DNA of 64,000 nt, taken from the NCBI GenBank assembly GCA_034769895.1, contig CM068370.1:45312344-45376343 (forward strand), written 5' to 3'. Positions 1-11,471 of the stretch are shown here, in pieces. Numbering within the stretch: position 1 is the first letter of the stretch; each line of letters opens with the position of its first letter. The notes beneath the pieces were generated by a model that saw nothing but the letters and a program-made list of their open reading frames with translations, did not search any database and was not told the origin of the DNA. Made by a program: the position numbers and the translations under genes. The DNA is from Magicicada septendecula. Its lineage: Eukaryota; Arthropoda; Insecta; Hemiptera; Cicadidae.

Positions 1-546
1 ATCCTATCCCATAAGGGGACACTCATTTCTCCCCTGTGATCGTAATTTTGGAGTTATCATGAGACACATAAGACGAAGTGATCACGTTTACTCACCTACA
101 GAATATGCAAAGATGGTTGCAGAACCAAGTTTAAGCTGCAAATTTACCAGTGTATTATACGAGGAAAACTTCTGTCGATTAGAAAGTGTGGTGGACTAAT
201 TTCTACAAGAGGAAAGTTTTATCCATAGAATCTTTGGGAAAGAAAATCTCTAAAAATGAAAAAGTAGATTTTACAATTTCCAAGTACTACATGTTTGAAT
301 GTGAAAAAAAGAATCCAGGGGTGCTGAAAATCTATGATTATATTGAAGGTTTGACTTCCCACCACTTTAAAAATCAGCTGAAGCCATAATTTTTCCTACT
401 AGAAAACATACAATGATAAGTGCCCAATGAACTGCAAGAAAGTAGAGGACATCAAACAACTCAAAAAATACATTCCTGATGAGCACTTACCCTTTTATGA
501 CGAGATAATATGTAACTGGCCAACAAAGGATGGAGAACAAATTGAA
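1..546 (+). pseudogene. degenerate coding remnant, TE-like, unidentified
   Basis: Two reading-frame pieces lie in order on the plus strand: residues from about 186 to 389 containing KISKNEKVDFTISKYYMF, and a second piece from 427 to 549 containing KYIPDEHLPFYDEIICNW. They are separated by a stop and a frame change, so no intact protein is possible. The composition and the order of motifs (a W-x2-Y-rich segment, then a Lys-Lys plus 'Y-I-P-x3-L-P-F-Y' end) resemble the C-terminal end of repetitive transposon-associated proteins of arthropods. I could not name the family. The piece is cut by the window start, so its 5' part may continue outside. Confidence 0.3.
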
Positions 547-549
547 TAA

Positions 550-1003
550 GTTTTCACTTGACGTTAAGAAATTCACCATCTACTTATAGTATATTTCAAT
601 TAAACATTTATAAAATACTACCAGTTATGTTCTTTTTAGTAATTATTTGTGAAACAAAAAAATATACAACATATTTGATGTTTTTATTTCATACATTTTG
701 AAAAGTCCAATAGTTTCAATACTTTTTTACAGGTACACCATAAGAGATAGCCACCTAAAACAATTATGCAAATTTATTATTTATAATAACAAAAAAAATA
801 ATCATAAAAGTAAAGCGAAAATTTTGCTTGTAAAAGTTGTTTATTATTTTCCAAAAATAAGGTCTTGTGGGCTCATGTCCTTTTCAAAATCACTGATTCA
901 ATTGACATCACAATCACTGGTAAGAATAAGAACACTTAATACCTGTAGTTTCTTTACCAATAAGTTAAAATAATTTTAGAAAAAAAAATGATCATATTCG
1001 GAC
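550..1003. other. AT-rich intergenic, no gene seen
   Basis: Very AT-rich DNA with no recognisable coding or RNA feature. It ends at the 11-bp target duplication of the large Penelope-like palindrome. Confidence 0.6.
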
Positions 1004-1121
1004 AATTATTTTGTTTCATTTTGTTTTGATTGTCTCCAAGTCACGTTACTAATATTTAGAATTAATATTAGACAATTACCTGTATTAACTTCCGTCTTGT
1101 GACTTCTTTAGTTTTTTCCTT

Positions 1122-1163
1122 AAAACAACGCGTTTCGAGAATAAATTCTCATCATCAGGTTTT
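1122..1163 (-). ncRNA. hammerhead ribozyme in PLE end (left arm)
   Basis: On the minus strand the core reads CUGAUGA, an extra U, helix II GAGAA/UUCUC with a UUUA loop, then GAAA. Helix III is the self-complementary ACGCGU, so it would work better as a dimer. Helix I pairs AAAAC with GUUUU. Predicted cleavage is after the U following ACGCGU. Hammerheads are known from Penelope-like elements; activity here is inferred from structure only. Confidence 0.82.
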
Positions 1164-1323
1164 TTTTTTAAATTATAAAAACATCAAATTCACCCAAAAG
1201 GGGTCGTCAACTATTTAAAATACACAAACACAAAAACACCACACATAATTAAACACCGACACAGTCACGGCACAGTCCGATGCGCATCGTCTCGCCGCCA
1301 ACGACCAACTGTTGCACTTTGTC

Positions 1324-3580
1324 TTATATGACCGTTATCATTGCCCGCTGACCCATCGATATCGATGGCCGTGTTGTACAGCAGATCGATCGGAACGAAA
1401 CTTTGTCATTAAGTAGCTGGTCCGTTTGTAACTTAGAAGCCCTGTATATCTCATATTCCTCCACAGCGTTCATGTATGCACCCTTTTTACAATTATGAAG
1501 CAGTTTAAAGTTTGTGTGGAAGTCTGAGTACTTATGATTATACAGCATTAAATGCTGAGCATAACTGGATCTAGTTTTCGAGATATCACTTTTGGGCAGG
1601 TGTTCTTTAAAACGTTCGGCTGACGGCCTGCCCATTTGTCCTATATAGAATTTGTCACAGTCATCGCATTCAAGCTTGTACACTCCAGTTTTCTCTTCAG
1701 CCGGGATATGAGTTCTTTGTCCCAAACGTTTTTTGATGTTATTTGTGGTTTTAAAGGCCACTGCTATTTTACGTTTTTTCAGCTCATTCTTTACAATGAC
1801 TGGTAGTACATTTGTGTACTCAGTTACTATAAATTTAGTATCTTCTTTAGATGGGCCAGTTAATCTGCTTTTACTATTGATTTTTACCGAGTGTTTTCTT
1901 ATAAGCTTGTCTATGATTCCACTGTTATACCCATTAGCGATAGCTATACTTTTGATTATATTAGTCTCTTCCACTCTGTCTTTTTGCTCAAGGGGAATAG
2001 CAAGCATTCTATGAACGAACGCGTTGAAGGCTGCCATTTTTTGGGAATATGGATGGTACGAATCAGCATGAATAGTAATATTCGTGGTGGTGGGCTTTCT
2101 ATAAATTTTGAATCTAAAACGGTCATTATATTTGCTGATAGTGAGATCAAGAAAGTTCAGGCAGCTATTATTCTCCATTTCTAGGGTAAATTGGATTTTC
2201 ATGTTTATGCTGTTCATATATCCTTTCAAATTTTCTATTTGTCTACTCGTTCCATTGAATATCATAAAAGTGTCGTCAACGTAGCGTACGTAAAATTTAA
2301 TTTTGTCTCGCTGTTTATTAAGACTAGACATTAAAAATGTATTCTCAAAGTGGTTCAAGTATAGGTCCGCTAAAATCCCCGATAAAGGTGACCCCATTGC
2401 CAGACCATCCTCCTGCATGAAATACTCATTATCATAAGAGAAATAATTTTGTTTGAGTATTGTTTTTAGCAGTTGCATAAGTTCATCAATTTCATTTCTA
2501 CCTAACCTATTTGTATTAATTAAGCTATTTCTGAGAATTGTCATTGTCTCATCTACCGGCACATTGGTGTACAGATTAGTTACGTCAAATGAAGCCAACC
2601 TATAATGTGGTGCTGATTTAATAGTTTTAATTTTTTTCAACGAGATCGTAGCTGTTTTTTATGCTGTAGTTATTTACTATGTCAATGTTCTCTTTTATGA
2701 TTTTTACTAATCTTTTAGCCGTCCTATAACCAGGGGCAGTCGTGTAATTTACAACCGGGCGTATTGGCATATCTTCTTTATGTATTTTGGGTAAACCCGT
2801 AAGTTCTGGGGCCCTGGCATTTATGGGTTTTAAATAACGTCTAGTGCTTTCATTGAGGAGATTGGGGCATTTATTTATAGCGTTGTTTAATTCCTTGACA
2901 TAGGCGCTAGTGGGATCCTTGTGTAGCTTTTTAATATTATTGTTTTTTATGAACTCCTGTACCTTATTGGTATATATATTTTTGTTAATAATAACTACCG
3001 TATTACCCTTATCAGCTGTCGTGACGATAGCGTTATCATGTCGAAGTTTTTCGTAAACATTCCGTGCAATACGCGCGTCACGTTTGTACTTATTTTGCAG
3101 GTTAGCGATGTGGGTATCCTTCTTAATAACTTTGTTTATTTTGTTATTTATGATGGCACGCGTTTCCTCCTGATACGAAATATTATCAATAGTTTTTATG
3201 GCAGCTTCCGCGCATATTATTTCACGGATCATAAAGTTCTTATTAAACGAGGGAATGTTATACATCAAACCTTTGTTCAATAATGTCATTTCGTTATGTT
3301 CAAACTTAATTTCGGTGTAATTTGCAACCCGCTGATGGAATACGTGGCTATGTGCTACTGTATTATTATCGTCATTGTGTTGTTTTGTATACAGGTTTTG
3401 AAACTTTCTTAACTGTTTACGTTTAAGAGAACTGACGACTTTGTTTATCTGTCTATTGACAATGTCGAGAATGCCGTTTATTACTGCCGGGTGAAACTCG
3501 TTTAAAACTTCCAGGTGGGCTAGATAAACTTAGTATTTAGACCACTTTTTAAAATATAAAGTCGTTTGATCTCTTCCTTA
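1324..3580 (-). pseudogene. Penelope-like RT + GIY-YIG protein, left copy, frameshifted
   Basis: Read right to left. An N-terminal part open to near the centre is followed by a frame starting MTLLNKGLMYN (3289-2627) and then, after a +1 shift, a 438-residue frame (2640-1324). RT motifs in the latter are FDVTNLYTN (residues 18-26), GLAMGSPLS (79-87) and the catalytic RYVDD (119-123). The C-terminal GIY-YIG nuclease has GVYKLECDDC and FYIGQMGR. The frame break lies in an A7 tract at about 2634-2640; six A residues would join the frames. Another 1-nt loss near 3529 breaks the N-terminal part. The RT core is otherwise well conserved, including the Gly that the right copy has lost. In PLEs this protein makes cDNA primed at the target, with GIY-YIG assumed to nick DNA. 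Confidence 0.88.
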
Positions 3581-3602
3581 ATCCAGATTGATTTTATTTT
3601 TT

Positions 3603-5867
3603 CTGGATTAAGGAAGAGATCAAACGACTTTATATTTTAAAAAGTGGTCTAAATACTAAGCTTTATCTAGCCCACCTGGAAGTTCTAAACGAGTTTCACC
3701 CGGCAGTAATAAGCGGCATTCTCGACATTGTCAATAGACAGATAAACAAAGTCGTCAGTTCTCTTAAACGTAAACAGTTAAGAAAGTTTCAAAACCTGTA
3801 TACAAAACAACACAATGACGATAATAATACAGTAGCACATAGCCACGTATTTCATCAGCGGGTTGCAAATTACACCGAAATTAAGTTTGAACATAACGAA
3901 ATGACATTATTGAACAAAGGTTTGATGTATAACATTCCCTCGTTTAATAAGAACTTTATGATCCGTGAAATAATATGCGCGGAAGCTGCCATAAAAACTA
4001 TTGATAATATTTCGCATCAGGAGGAAACGCGTGCCATCATAAATAACAAAATAAACAAAGTTATTATGAAGGATACCCACATCGCTAACCTGCAAAATAA
4101 GTACAAACGTGACGCGCGTATTGCACGGAATGTTTACGAAAAACTTCGACATGATAACGCTATCGTCACGACAGCTGATAAGGGTAATACGGTAGTTATT
4201 ATTAACAAAAATATATATACCAATAAGGTACAGGAGTTCATAGAAAACAATAATATTAAAAAGCTACACAAGGATCCCACTAGCGCCTATGTCAAGGAAT
4301 TAAACAACGCTATAAATAAATGCCCCAATCTCCTCAATGAAAGCACTAGACGTTATTTAAAACCCATAAATGCCAGGGCCCCAGAACTTACGGGTTTACC
4401 CAAAATACATAAAGAAGATATGCCAATACGCCCGGTTGTAAATTACACGACTGCCCCTGGTTATAGGACGGCTAAAAGATTAGTAAAAATCATAAAAGAG
4501 AACATTGACATAGTAAATAACTACAGCATAAAAAACAGCTACGATCTCGTTGAAAAAAATTAAAACTATTAAATCAGCACCACATTATAGGTTGGCTTCA
4601 TTTGACGTAACTAATCTGTACACCAATGTGCCGGTAGATGAGACAATGACAATTCTCAGAAATAGCTTAATTAATACAAATAGGTTAGGTAGAAATGAAA
4701 TTGATGAACTTATGCAACTGCTAAAAACAATACTCAAACAAAATTATTTCTCTTGTGATAATGAGTATTTCATGCAGGAGGATGGTCTGGCAATGAGGTC
4801 ACCTTTATCGGGGATTTTAGCGGACCTATACTTGAACCACTTTGAGAATACATTTTTAATGTCTAGTCTTAATAAACAGCGAGACAAAATTAAATTTTAC
4901 GTACGCTACGTTGACGACACTTTTATGATATTCAATGGAACGAGTAGACAAATAGAAAATTTGAAAGGATATATGAACAGCATAAACATGAAAATCCAAT
5001 TTACCCTAGAAATGGAGAATAATAGCTGCCTGAACTTTCTTGATCTCACTATCAGCAAATATAATGACCGTTTTAGATTCAAAATTTATAGAAAGCCCAC
5101 CACCACGAATATTACTATTCATGCTGATTCGTACCATCCATATTCCCAAAAAATGGCAGCCTTCAACGCGTTCGTTCATAGAATGCTTTTTTATTCCCCT
5201 TGAGCAAAAAGACAGAGTGGAAGAGACTAATATAATCAAAAGTATAGCTATCGCTAATGGGTATAACAGTGGAATCATAGACAAGCTTATAAGAAAACAC
5301 TCGGTAAAAATCAATAGTAAAAGCAGATTAACTGGCCCATCTAAAGAAGATACTAAATTTATAGTAACTGAGTACACAAATGTACTACCAGTCATTGTAA
5401 AGAATGAGCTGAAAAAACGTAAAATAGCAGTGGCCTTTAAAACCACAAATAACATCAAAAAACGTTTGGGACAAAGAACTCATATCCCGGCTGAAGAGAA
5501 AACTGGAGTGTACAAGCTTGAATGCGGTGACTGTGACAAATTCTATATAGGACAAATGGGCAGGCCGTCAGCCGAACGTTTTAAAGAACACCTGCCCAAA
5601 AGTGATATCTCGAAAACTAGATCCAGTTACACTCAGCATTTAATGCTGTATAATCATAAGTACTCAGACTTCCACACAAACTTTAAACTGCTTCATAATT
5701 GTAAAAAGGGTGCATACATGAACGCTGTGGAGGAATATGAGATATACAGGGCTTCTAAGTTACAAACGGACCAGCTACTTAATGACAAAGTTTCGTTCCG
5801 ATCGATCTGCTGTACAACACGGCCATCGATATCGATGGGTCAGCGGGCAATGATAACGGTCGTATAA
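3603..5867 (+). pseudogene. Penelope-like RT + GIY-YIG protein, right copy, frameshifted
   Basis: Mirror copy of the left gene. The frame is open from the palindrome centre, without an obvious ATG, through MTLLNKGLMYN (3901) to a stop at 4563. It continues in the +1 frame from 4550 (FDVTNLYTN, then RYVDD) to 5203 and in a third frame to 5867 (GIY-YIG motifs GVYKLECGDC, FYIGQMGR). It shares the A7 frame break of the left copy and adds its own extra T near 5190. The conserved GLAMGSPLS is changed to GLAMRSPLS, a substitution in RT motif B likely to harm activity. The product would be about 760 residues if uninterrupted, close to the usual PLE length. Confidence 0.88.
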
Positions 5868-6026
5868 GACAAAGTGCAACAGTTGGTCGTTGGCGGCGAG
5901 ACGATGCGCATCGGACTGTGCCGTGACTGTGTCGGTGTTTAATTATGTGTGGTGTTTTTGTGTTTGTGTATTTTAAATAGTTGACGACCCCTTTTGGGTG
6001 AATTTGATGTTTTTATAATTTTTAAA

Positions 6027-6068
6027 AAAACCTGATGATGAGAATTTATTCTCGAAACGCGTTGTTTT
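6027..6068 (+). ncRNA. hammerhead ribozyme in PLE end (right arm)
   Basis: Mirror copy of the motif at 1122-1163: CTGATGA at 6032-6038, extra T at 6039, helix II 6040-6053, GAAA at 6054-6057, palindromic helix III ACGCGT and predicted cleavage after 6063. Helix I pairs 6027-6031 with 6064-6068. It faces outward near the 3' end of the right PLE copy. Confidence 0.82.
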
Positions 6069-6149
6069 AAGGAAAAAACTAAAGAAGTCACAAGACGGAA
6101 GTTAATACAGGTAATTGCCTAATATTAATTCTAAATATAATTATTTTGT

Positions 6150-7892
6150 CTCTGTTTCTAGGTGGCATGTTCAGCTTTGAGTGATATTAGACTGCAAGAC
6201 ACTTTGTTTCCTTAGTCACAGATACAGAGGAACAAGATCGCATCGACAGGCATAAATAAACAGCTGTCAAAAATGTTCATTGTTGTAGTACCACTAGAAT
6301 TGCTCAATACTGATTATGAAAATGGTTTCAGTTCTGAAACTTGTGATCAGGAATGTGGATTTCCAGTCAACATATTTTGTAAACATTATGAATAACTGCT
6401 AACAAGAACTGGTGTACAAAAATGTCAACTTTTTAAAATTCATTTTCAGCATATAAAAACCAGCTGTAACACCATATAATATGTACTTCAACTCACTGCC
6501 AGAAATAAATGAATCAGAACCTGATTAAAGAAAAGACATTTTTAACAAATCATTTTCCATTATTTTTAAAAATATCAATAAAGAACTTAAAACCAAAATT
6601 ATATTTCTTCACAAAACATTAACTTACTAATAATTCGGTTTGGTGATTAATATATGATAATTAATATTTTTCACATAATATTTTCAATAATAACAATTTT
6701 AAGAGATTTACTGTGAAAGTTCATATTAGTTCTTTAAATTCAAGATATAAATTGTTTTAATTTTAATATAAAATTTAATAAATATCTTCATATTTTTTGA
6801 AAACATTTACCAGACACAAAATTACCTTTTACCAGAGAGAGCTGGTACCTTTTTACCTTCACCTTTTTGAGCTAGTTTATCGAACCAAAGTCCTATATGG
6901 AAGAAATAACCAAAATTAATTAACATAACTCAGCTTATAAAATTATGTACAATATTTTATTTCCAGTTAAGTTAACTGTTAAATTAATAAATAAAAATTG
7001 TTTAAACAAAAACACTGACTACTGAATAAACGGTGTTACTTAAAAAACTAAATTTCTATAGTAACATAGAAGAGGAAAAATTTATGAAGAACAATTTTTT
7101 GGACAATAAAGTATCACATATATTGACAAATAAGTGTTTAACAATAAAAATATTGACTCCCAGAATAATTGTTTGACATTAGATTAATAGTGTGAGTGGT
7201 TATAAATTGCACACAAAAATTTTATTCAACATTTTCTTTGATTATTTCTACAGAACAAAATTGTTATAATTCAAAAACCTATATCATGATAACCACACGA
7301 TCAGCTGTAACCAAACATACTATCTAACCACAATCTTGACTTCCTTCTTCTTTAACAGTCAGGTAGTGACTTTATTTTAATTTTGCTTAATGTTGTAATG
7401 TAATCAGATGTTTATGTGCACTTTATTAATTAAAATTATGCCAAACTAGATACGTTTTTCCATTTTGATACAATACGGTGTGTGACAACCAAGATTTTGT
7501 TCTTCCCTACAATTTTGTATCCTCATTGACACTCCCAGACTTAAGATGAGCAATTCTGCATCCTTAGTTGTCAAAAGTAGACCAGCTAGTCTAGACCGAC
7601 AAGGTAACAAACAAATGAACAAACACACTTCCTAAACACAATAAAAGCCTACTTGCATAGTTTGATGATTAAAGATAAGATATTCATAACTGATCATAAA
7701 ATTCGGTTATCATATCAACTGTTACACAGCTTCCTGTGACTTGTTTGTAATTTAATGCTGTTAGTAAAATTTATAATTCGAATCTATATTGTAGATAGAT
7801 TTTTAGATGCGTAGCTGTAAACATTAATTATTATTATTGTTGTTGTTGTTGTTACTGTAATTTTTATTGTAAGCTTACATGACCAGTGTCAA
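6150..7892. other. AT-rich intergenic, no gene seen
   Basis: About 1.7 kb of AT-rich DNA with scattered short frames and no motif I recognise. Short ATT/GTT trinucleotide runs occur near 7830-7870. Confidence 0.55.
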
Positions 7893-8046
7893 TATTACCA
7901 AAAAATTATAAGCAGGGCTATTAGGCTATGGTCGGTTGCTATTTAACAGCGACATTAGTGGCATCATCGACATGGCTGACAATATAGCTGTTAAATATCA
8001 ACCGACAACGGCCTAACAGCCTGGTTTAGAATTATTTTGGTATTAT
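7893..8046. mobile_element. foldback / MITE-like palindrome
   Basis: The stretch from TACCAAAA at about 7897 through CAGGGCTATTAGGC mirrors the stretch ending GCCTAACAGCCTG through TTTTGGTA at about 8042, giving imperfect inverted arms of about 60 nt around a short centre near 7957-7985. No coding capacity. The structure fits a small foldback element, but no clean target duplication was found, so the class is unassigned. Confidence 0.5.
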
Positions 8047-8047
8047 T

Positions 8048-8930
8048 ATTACCATCATCATCATCCTCATCATCATTATTATTGTCATTGTTGTTACTAT
8101 TATTATTATAATTACGTTTTCAAAGTATAATTCACTTCTATTCATCATTATTGTATACATTTTGTGCTTCTTGATTTTCAATCATGTTATCATGTTAAAA
8201 AATGTAAACTTTTTTATAATAAACTTATTGTGAACAAACTAGAATAAGATACTATGAATAATATCTTTCTAAAGGCATGTCCAAAGACATTGTGTGAACT
8301 ATGAAAGCCTGCAATCAGAGTTCACAGAGAGGTGCAATCAAGTTAGCACTGCTGTTGACCCAGTTGCAACATGAAAACCAAAACATTTGTCATGACGTGG
8401 TGGATGCTGCCAGTACTCCTAGGAGGGTGGATTCTAGGGAAGATACCATAGACTATAAAAAAATTCTACTTTCAGAAATGTGAAACAGCTTCCGACTATG
8501 ATTAAACAGTGTAATCTCTTAATTTTCTTACAAATTAAATAATACTTCCCAGAGAAAATGATACAATTTCCTCTGAAAATGTTTTTGTAAGACTTAGGGG
8601 GAGGAATTTCCCTGGCTCCCTGTCTCTTGTGACTCACCCCCGCATCATGAATTCCTATTCCTATTGATTGATACAGCAATGAGCATTTTAATGAGTATGT
8701 TACTTGTAATTGCTGAGATGAGAGAGAGAGAGGCCCACAACATATTCCCAGATAAGATCTTTGTGAGCAAAGTAGTAGATATACGATTCAGTAAAAGCAA
8801 TAATATTGCTTATTTTGCAACACAATCCCTTACAGCTAGACATATTTTATGTATCACTTTTGAATTTTTCTCTCAGAACAGTTACATTTTTTAAATTCCT
8901 TATTATGACAAGTCATAAACAATTTACATT
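8048..8930. other. intergenic, no gene seen
   Basis: Simple trinucleotide-rich DNA (ATT/ATC repeats near 8040-8110) followed by unremarkable sequence. Short frames at 8301-8483 and 8664-8894 have no recognisable domain. Confidence 0.5.
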
Positions 8931-8970
8931 TACTAAACTTGTATTGCAACCACTAACACACAATTATACT

Positions 8971-9014
8971 TTCCATAAGCGCTTTCAAGCATCTCGGCTC
9001 ATCTTCAGATGGAA
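8971..9014 (-). ncRNA. hammerhead ribozyme, complete
   Basis: Minus strand: helix I UUCCAU/AUGGAA (6 bp, perfect), CUGAAGA, extra U, helix II GAGC/GCUU, GAAA, palindromic helix III AGCGCU, then the cleavage U. All core residues are present. It is one of the best-formed motifs in the window. Confidence 0.85.
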
Positions 9015-9298
9015 CACAACAACCTACCTAGAGAAACCTTCACCCCTTTATATATCTTATCTACAACCCGGAAACGTCAACTTGAAAACACAGCAGGTAA
9101 ATACCCTTGTTACGCATTAGCCAGCAAACAATCGGCCAAGTCACCACCCCTTGTCCCAGTACTTTTCTATTGCTGCCTGGAAACTTGTCCTAGTACTTTT
9201 CCATTGCTGCCTGGTAGCTTTCCATTATGGCCTTGTACTTTTCCAACCACTAAGTATCAGACTGCTACCAACCTTTATGTTCTACATTTCTCTCTTCC

Positions 9299-9600
9299 TT
9301 AAATGTGGTAAAATATATCTTCTTTATCAAATTTCACCTTTGAATTAATTAAACTATTTAAATCCTTTTTTCTTTCCTTTAATATTTCAAGTTCTTCTCT
9401 CAACTTTCTTTCCACCAAATTATGTTCAACCTTTATAATTTCATATTCCTCTAACGGATTAACAAACTTATGGTTTACTGCAACAAAATGGCTAGCATAT
9501 AGTGAACTGGATGTCCTATTTCCTTCCCCTAATTTATGATCTGAACTTATGGTCCATTTCGCCTACATACAATTTACTACAATCTGCGCACCACACATGC
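9299..9600 (-). pseudogene. PLE GIY-YIG endonuclease C-terminal fragment
   Basis: Starting near 9600 the minus strand encodes KLYVGEMDHKFRS, the 'Y-V/I-G' half of a GIY-YIG motif. One frame change follows, then a continuous stretch with SSLYASHFVAVNHKF and PLEEYEI, the conserved C-terminal helix region shared with the other PLE copies here. It ends in a Lys/Glu-rich tail and a stop at 9299-9301. The RT half is absent. It belongs to a different PLE family from the 1-6 kb palindrome. Confidence 0.75.
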
Positions 9601-9648
9601 TTATGGAAAGTATAATTGTGTGTTAGTGGTTGCAATACAAGTTTAGTA

Positions 9649-11399
9649 CAAATTAGACTTAACCACTAAATTGTGTTTATCTTTTAATTTACATTTAGGA
9701 TAATTCTTGGATAATTTCATCATATTTTCATCAGACATGAATAAAATGTCTAGTGGTAGTTACATATAAACAATATTTAACTTTAAACATCGACACATGG
9801 TAGAGCATCCCAAAGCTACATTTTAAATATACTATAATTGACTGCAGTAGAAGAGATTTAGTATTTTCTATCTATATCAAATAAGCTAGACTTCACCAGT
9901 GGTGGTTCCAGTATGGGGCCTAACAGAGAATCCTAAGTGTTTCTGTAAAAAAAATTAAATAAAAGTACATATTTATGTTATTTTGCTGTAATATCATGTC
10001 ATCCTGAAAAGAAGAATGTTTGTGGTTGCAGCTTAATTTTAAAATTAGTGTCAACATTTAGGAGCAATTATGTGTAATTGCAATTTTTTTTTGTGTCGGC
10101 CATCTAAGGACCACATGCCAATTTTAATTCTTTACTCTTTGTTCGTTTCTTTTTAACATGATAATGATAATGTTTTTAGGCTGGGGGTCATTCCACAAAA
10201 TGCGTGATGCAAAATGTGTAACATCATCGAAAAATGTAACGCTCCAGGTGATGTTAACACTATATTTTTTCCACACTTTTGATTCCCCACAGTCTAGAAA
10301 TTCGGTATCTGTTGTTTTTAAGAAATCCGTACGAATATCGCTGAACAGGAGAGTCTGCAGTTTATGCACATAATACGTTTCAAAGCCTAAAAACATTATC
10401 ATGCTTCGATGTTTCGGTTTCGTCGAATTTTTTTTCTCTTTTATTTCTTTTTTCTTTGTTCAATTCTTTATTCTTTTCCTTTTCTCCAATATTCTTTCAT
10501 CTTCCACTTTGTCTCTTCTTCCTGTCTTCAGTCCACTTTGGACCTGCATTTTCTCTCTCCTACCCTGGACTCCTTCCATTTTTAACACTTTTGCCCAAAA
10601 AACTTCTCTTACAATTGCTTCTTCTTTTTTTCTCTTTTTGTTTACCAGTCTTGAGTAAAGAATTTACATTTAAAGTGCCTAAAAGAATTTCTTCTTAAAT
10701 TTAAGTTTAGAGTGATTCCAAGGTTGCACCCACTCAAACCTTTGATTGCAGTTGTTGGAACTCCCCAGAATCCTTAGTCCCAATGCATGGCATGATGCCA
10801 TGGTGGATTTCTCTTTCAAGTTACCATCTGGTGTAGTGCCTTCATTTAGCAGACTTTCCATACTGCAATCGAAATTGTATAGAGTGCAAAAGTAGGAGTT
10901 AAATTCCGAGATAAGATCAGATTGTTAGTCCGAAATGATTGTTTTTCGTGGTTTACTCCACTAGGTACTTCCACTCTCTCTGCCATTGGGAACTGATATG
11001 CCGCATCCGCCTTTGAGACCGCTGACTGGGTTTCACCTGTAACCCTAGGCAGGGGCCCTTACTGGGTGCTATCATCCAGAGTCAGATGAACCCAGGTTTT
11101 TGAAGAGGTCTGCTCCTCTAAGCAAATTATTTTATTGTGTTTAATTATTATCATTATTCTCTCCTACGACAGTGGTCCTAAACATTATTTTTGTATGTTC
11201 CATTTTCGTTATGTTCCACCTACAAAGATGCCTCCCCCTCCCCAATATAGCAAGTCTAGGACTACCTCTGGTCTACACTGCTTTTTATTACTCAGTTACA
11301 TACAGGGTTTGATTGTTCAGACCTTCAACTTCATCCTACAAAATAAAAACTATACTTAGTTTTGTTGCTAACACAAAATTATGGCTTTCATTACAGTTA
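9649..11399. other. intergenic, no gene seen
   Basis: AT-rich DNA. A strongly pyrimidine-rich plus strand runs from about 10420 to 10640 (TTT/CTT runs) and creates long frames with no domain. Nothing else recognisable. Confidence 0.5.
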
Positions 11400-11471
11400 A
11401 CTAATATATATATATATATATATAGTAATTTAAAATTTATGTTTATATTACTTCAAGATGTTATATTTTTC

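Larger units (their letters stand above)
1015..6138. mobile_element. Penelope-like element, head-to-head inverted dimer
   Basis: A 5.1 kb insertion flanked by an exact 11-bp direct duplication, AATTATTTTGT, at 1004-1014 and 6139-6149. It holds a 37-bp unique tail (1015-1051), a left arm (1052-3586), a 16-bp spacer (3587-3602) and a right arm (3603-6138). The arms are inverted copies of the same element, 5' ends meeting at the centre, and each encodes a Penelope-type reverse transcriptase (RT) plus GIY-YIG endonuclease. A hammerhead ribozyme sits near each outer end. PLEs are known for inverted pseudo-LTRs, short one-sided tails and hammerhead motifs; here almost the whole element is inverted. 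Both copies are frameshifted, so the locus is not autonomous now. Confidence 0.88.
1052..6138. repeat. about 2.5 kb + 2.5 kb near-perfect palindrome
   Basis: The left arm 1052-3586 (2535 bp) and right arm 3603-6138 (2536 bp) are reverse complements with only scattered substitutions. Visible protein differences are Y/H, K/M, K/E, Y/C, G/R, D/G, A/T and I/V. There are two visible 1-nt indels, near 3529 (left arm lacks a base) and near 5190 (right arm has an extra T). The centre is CCAG, a 16-bp spacer at 3587-3602, then CTGG. Such a structure could extrude or stall replication, and the high arm identity implies recent origin or ongoing arm-to-arm conversion. Confidence 0.93.
8931..9648 (-). mobile_element. 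truncated Penelope-like element with inverted ribozyme-cleaved arm
   Basis: On the minus strand it holds a GIY-YIG fragment (9600-9299), a 3' region, a hammerhead (9014-8971) and a terminal arm ending at 8931. The terminal arm 8931-8980 is repeated in inverted orientation at 9599-9648. The inverted copy lacks the ribozyme core and starts about 4 nt upstream of the predicted cleavage site. The RT domain is missing, so the element is 5'-truncated. I found no convincing target duplication. Confidence 0.75.
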
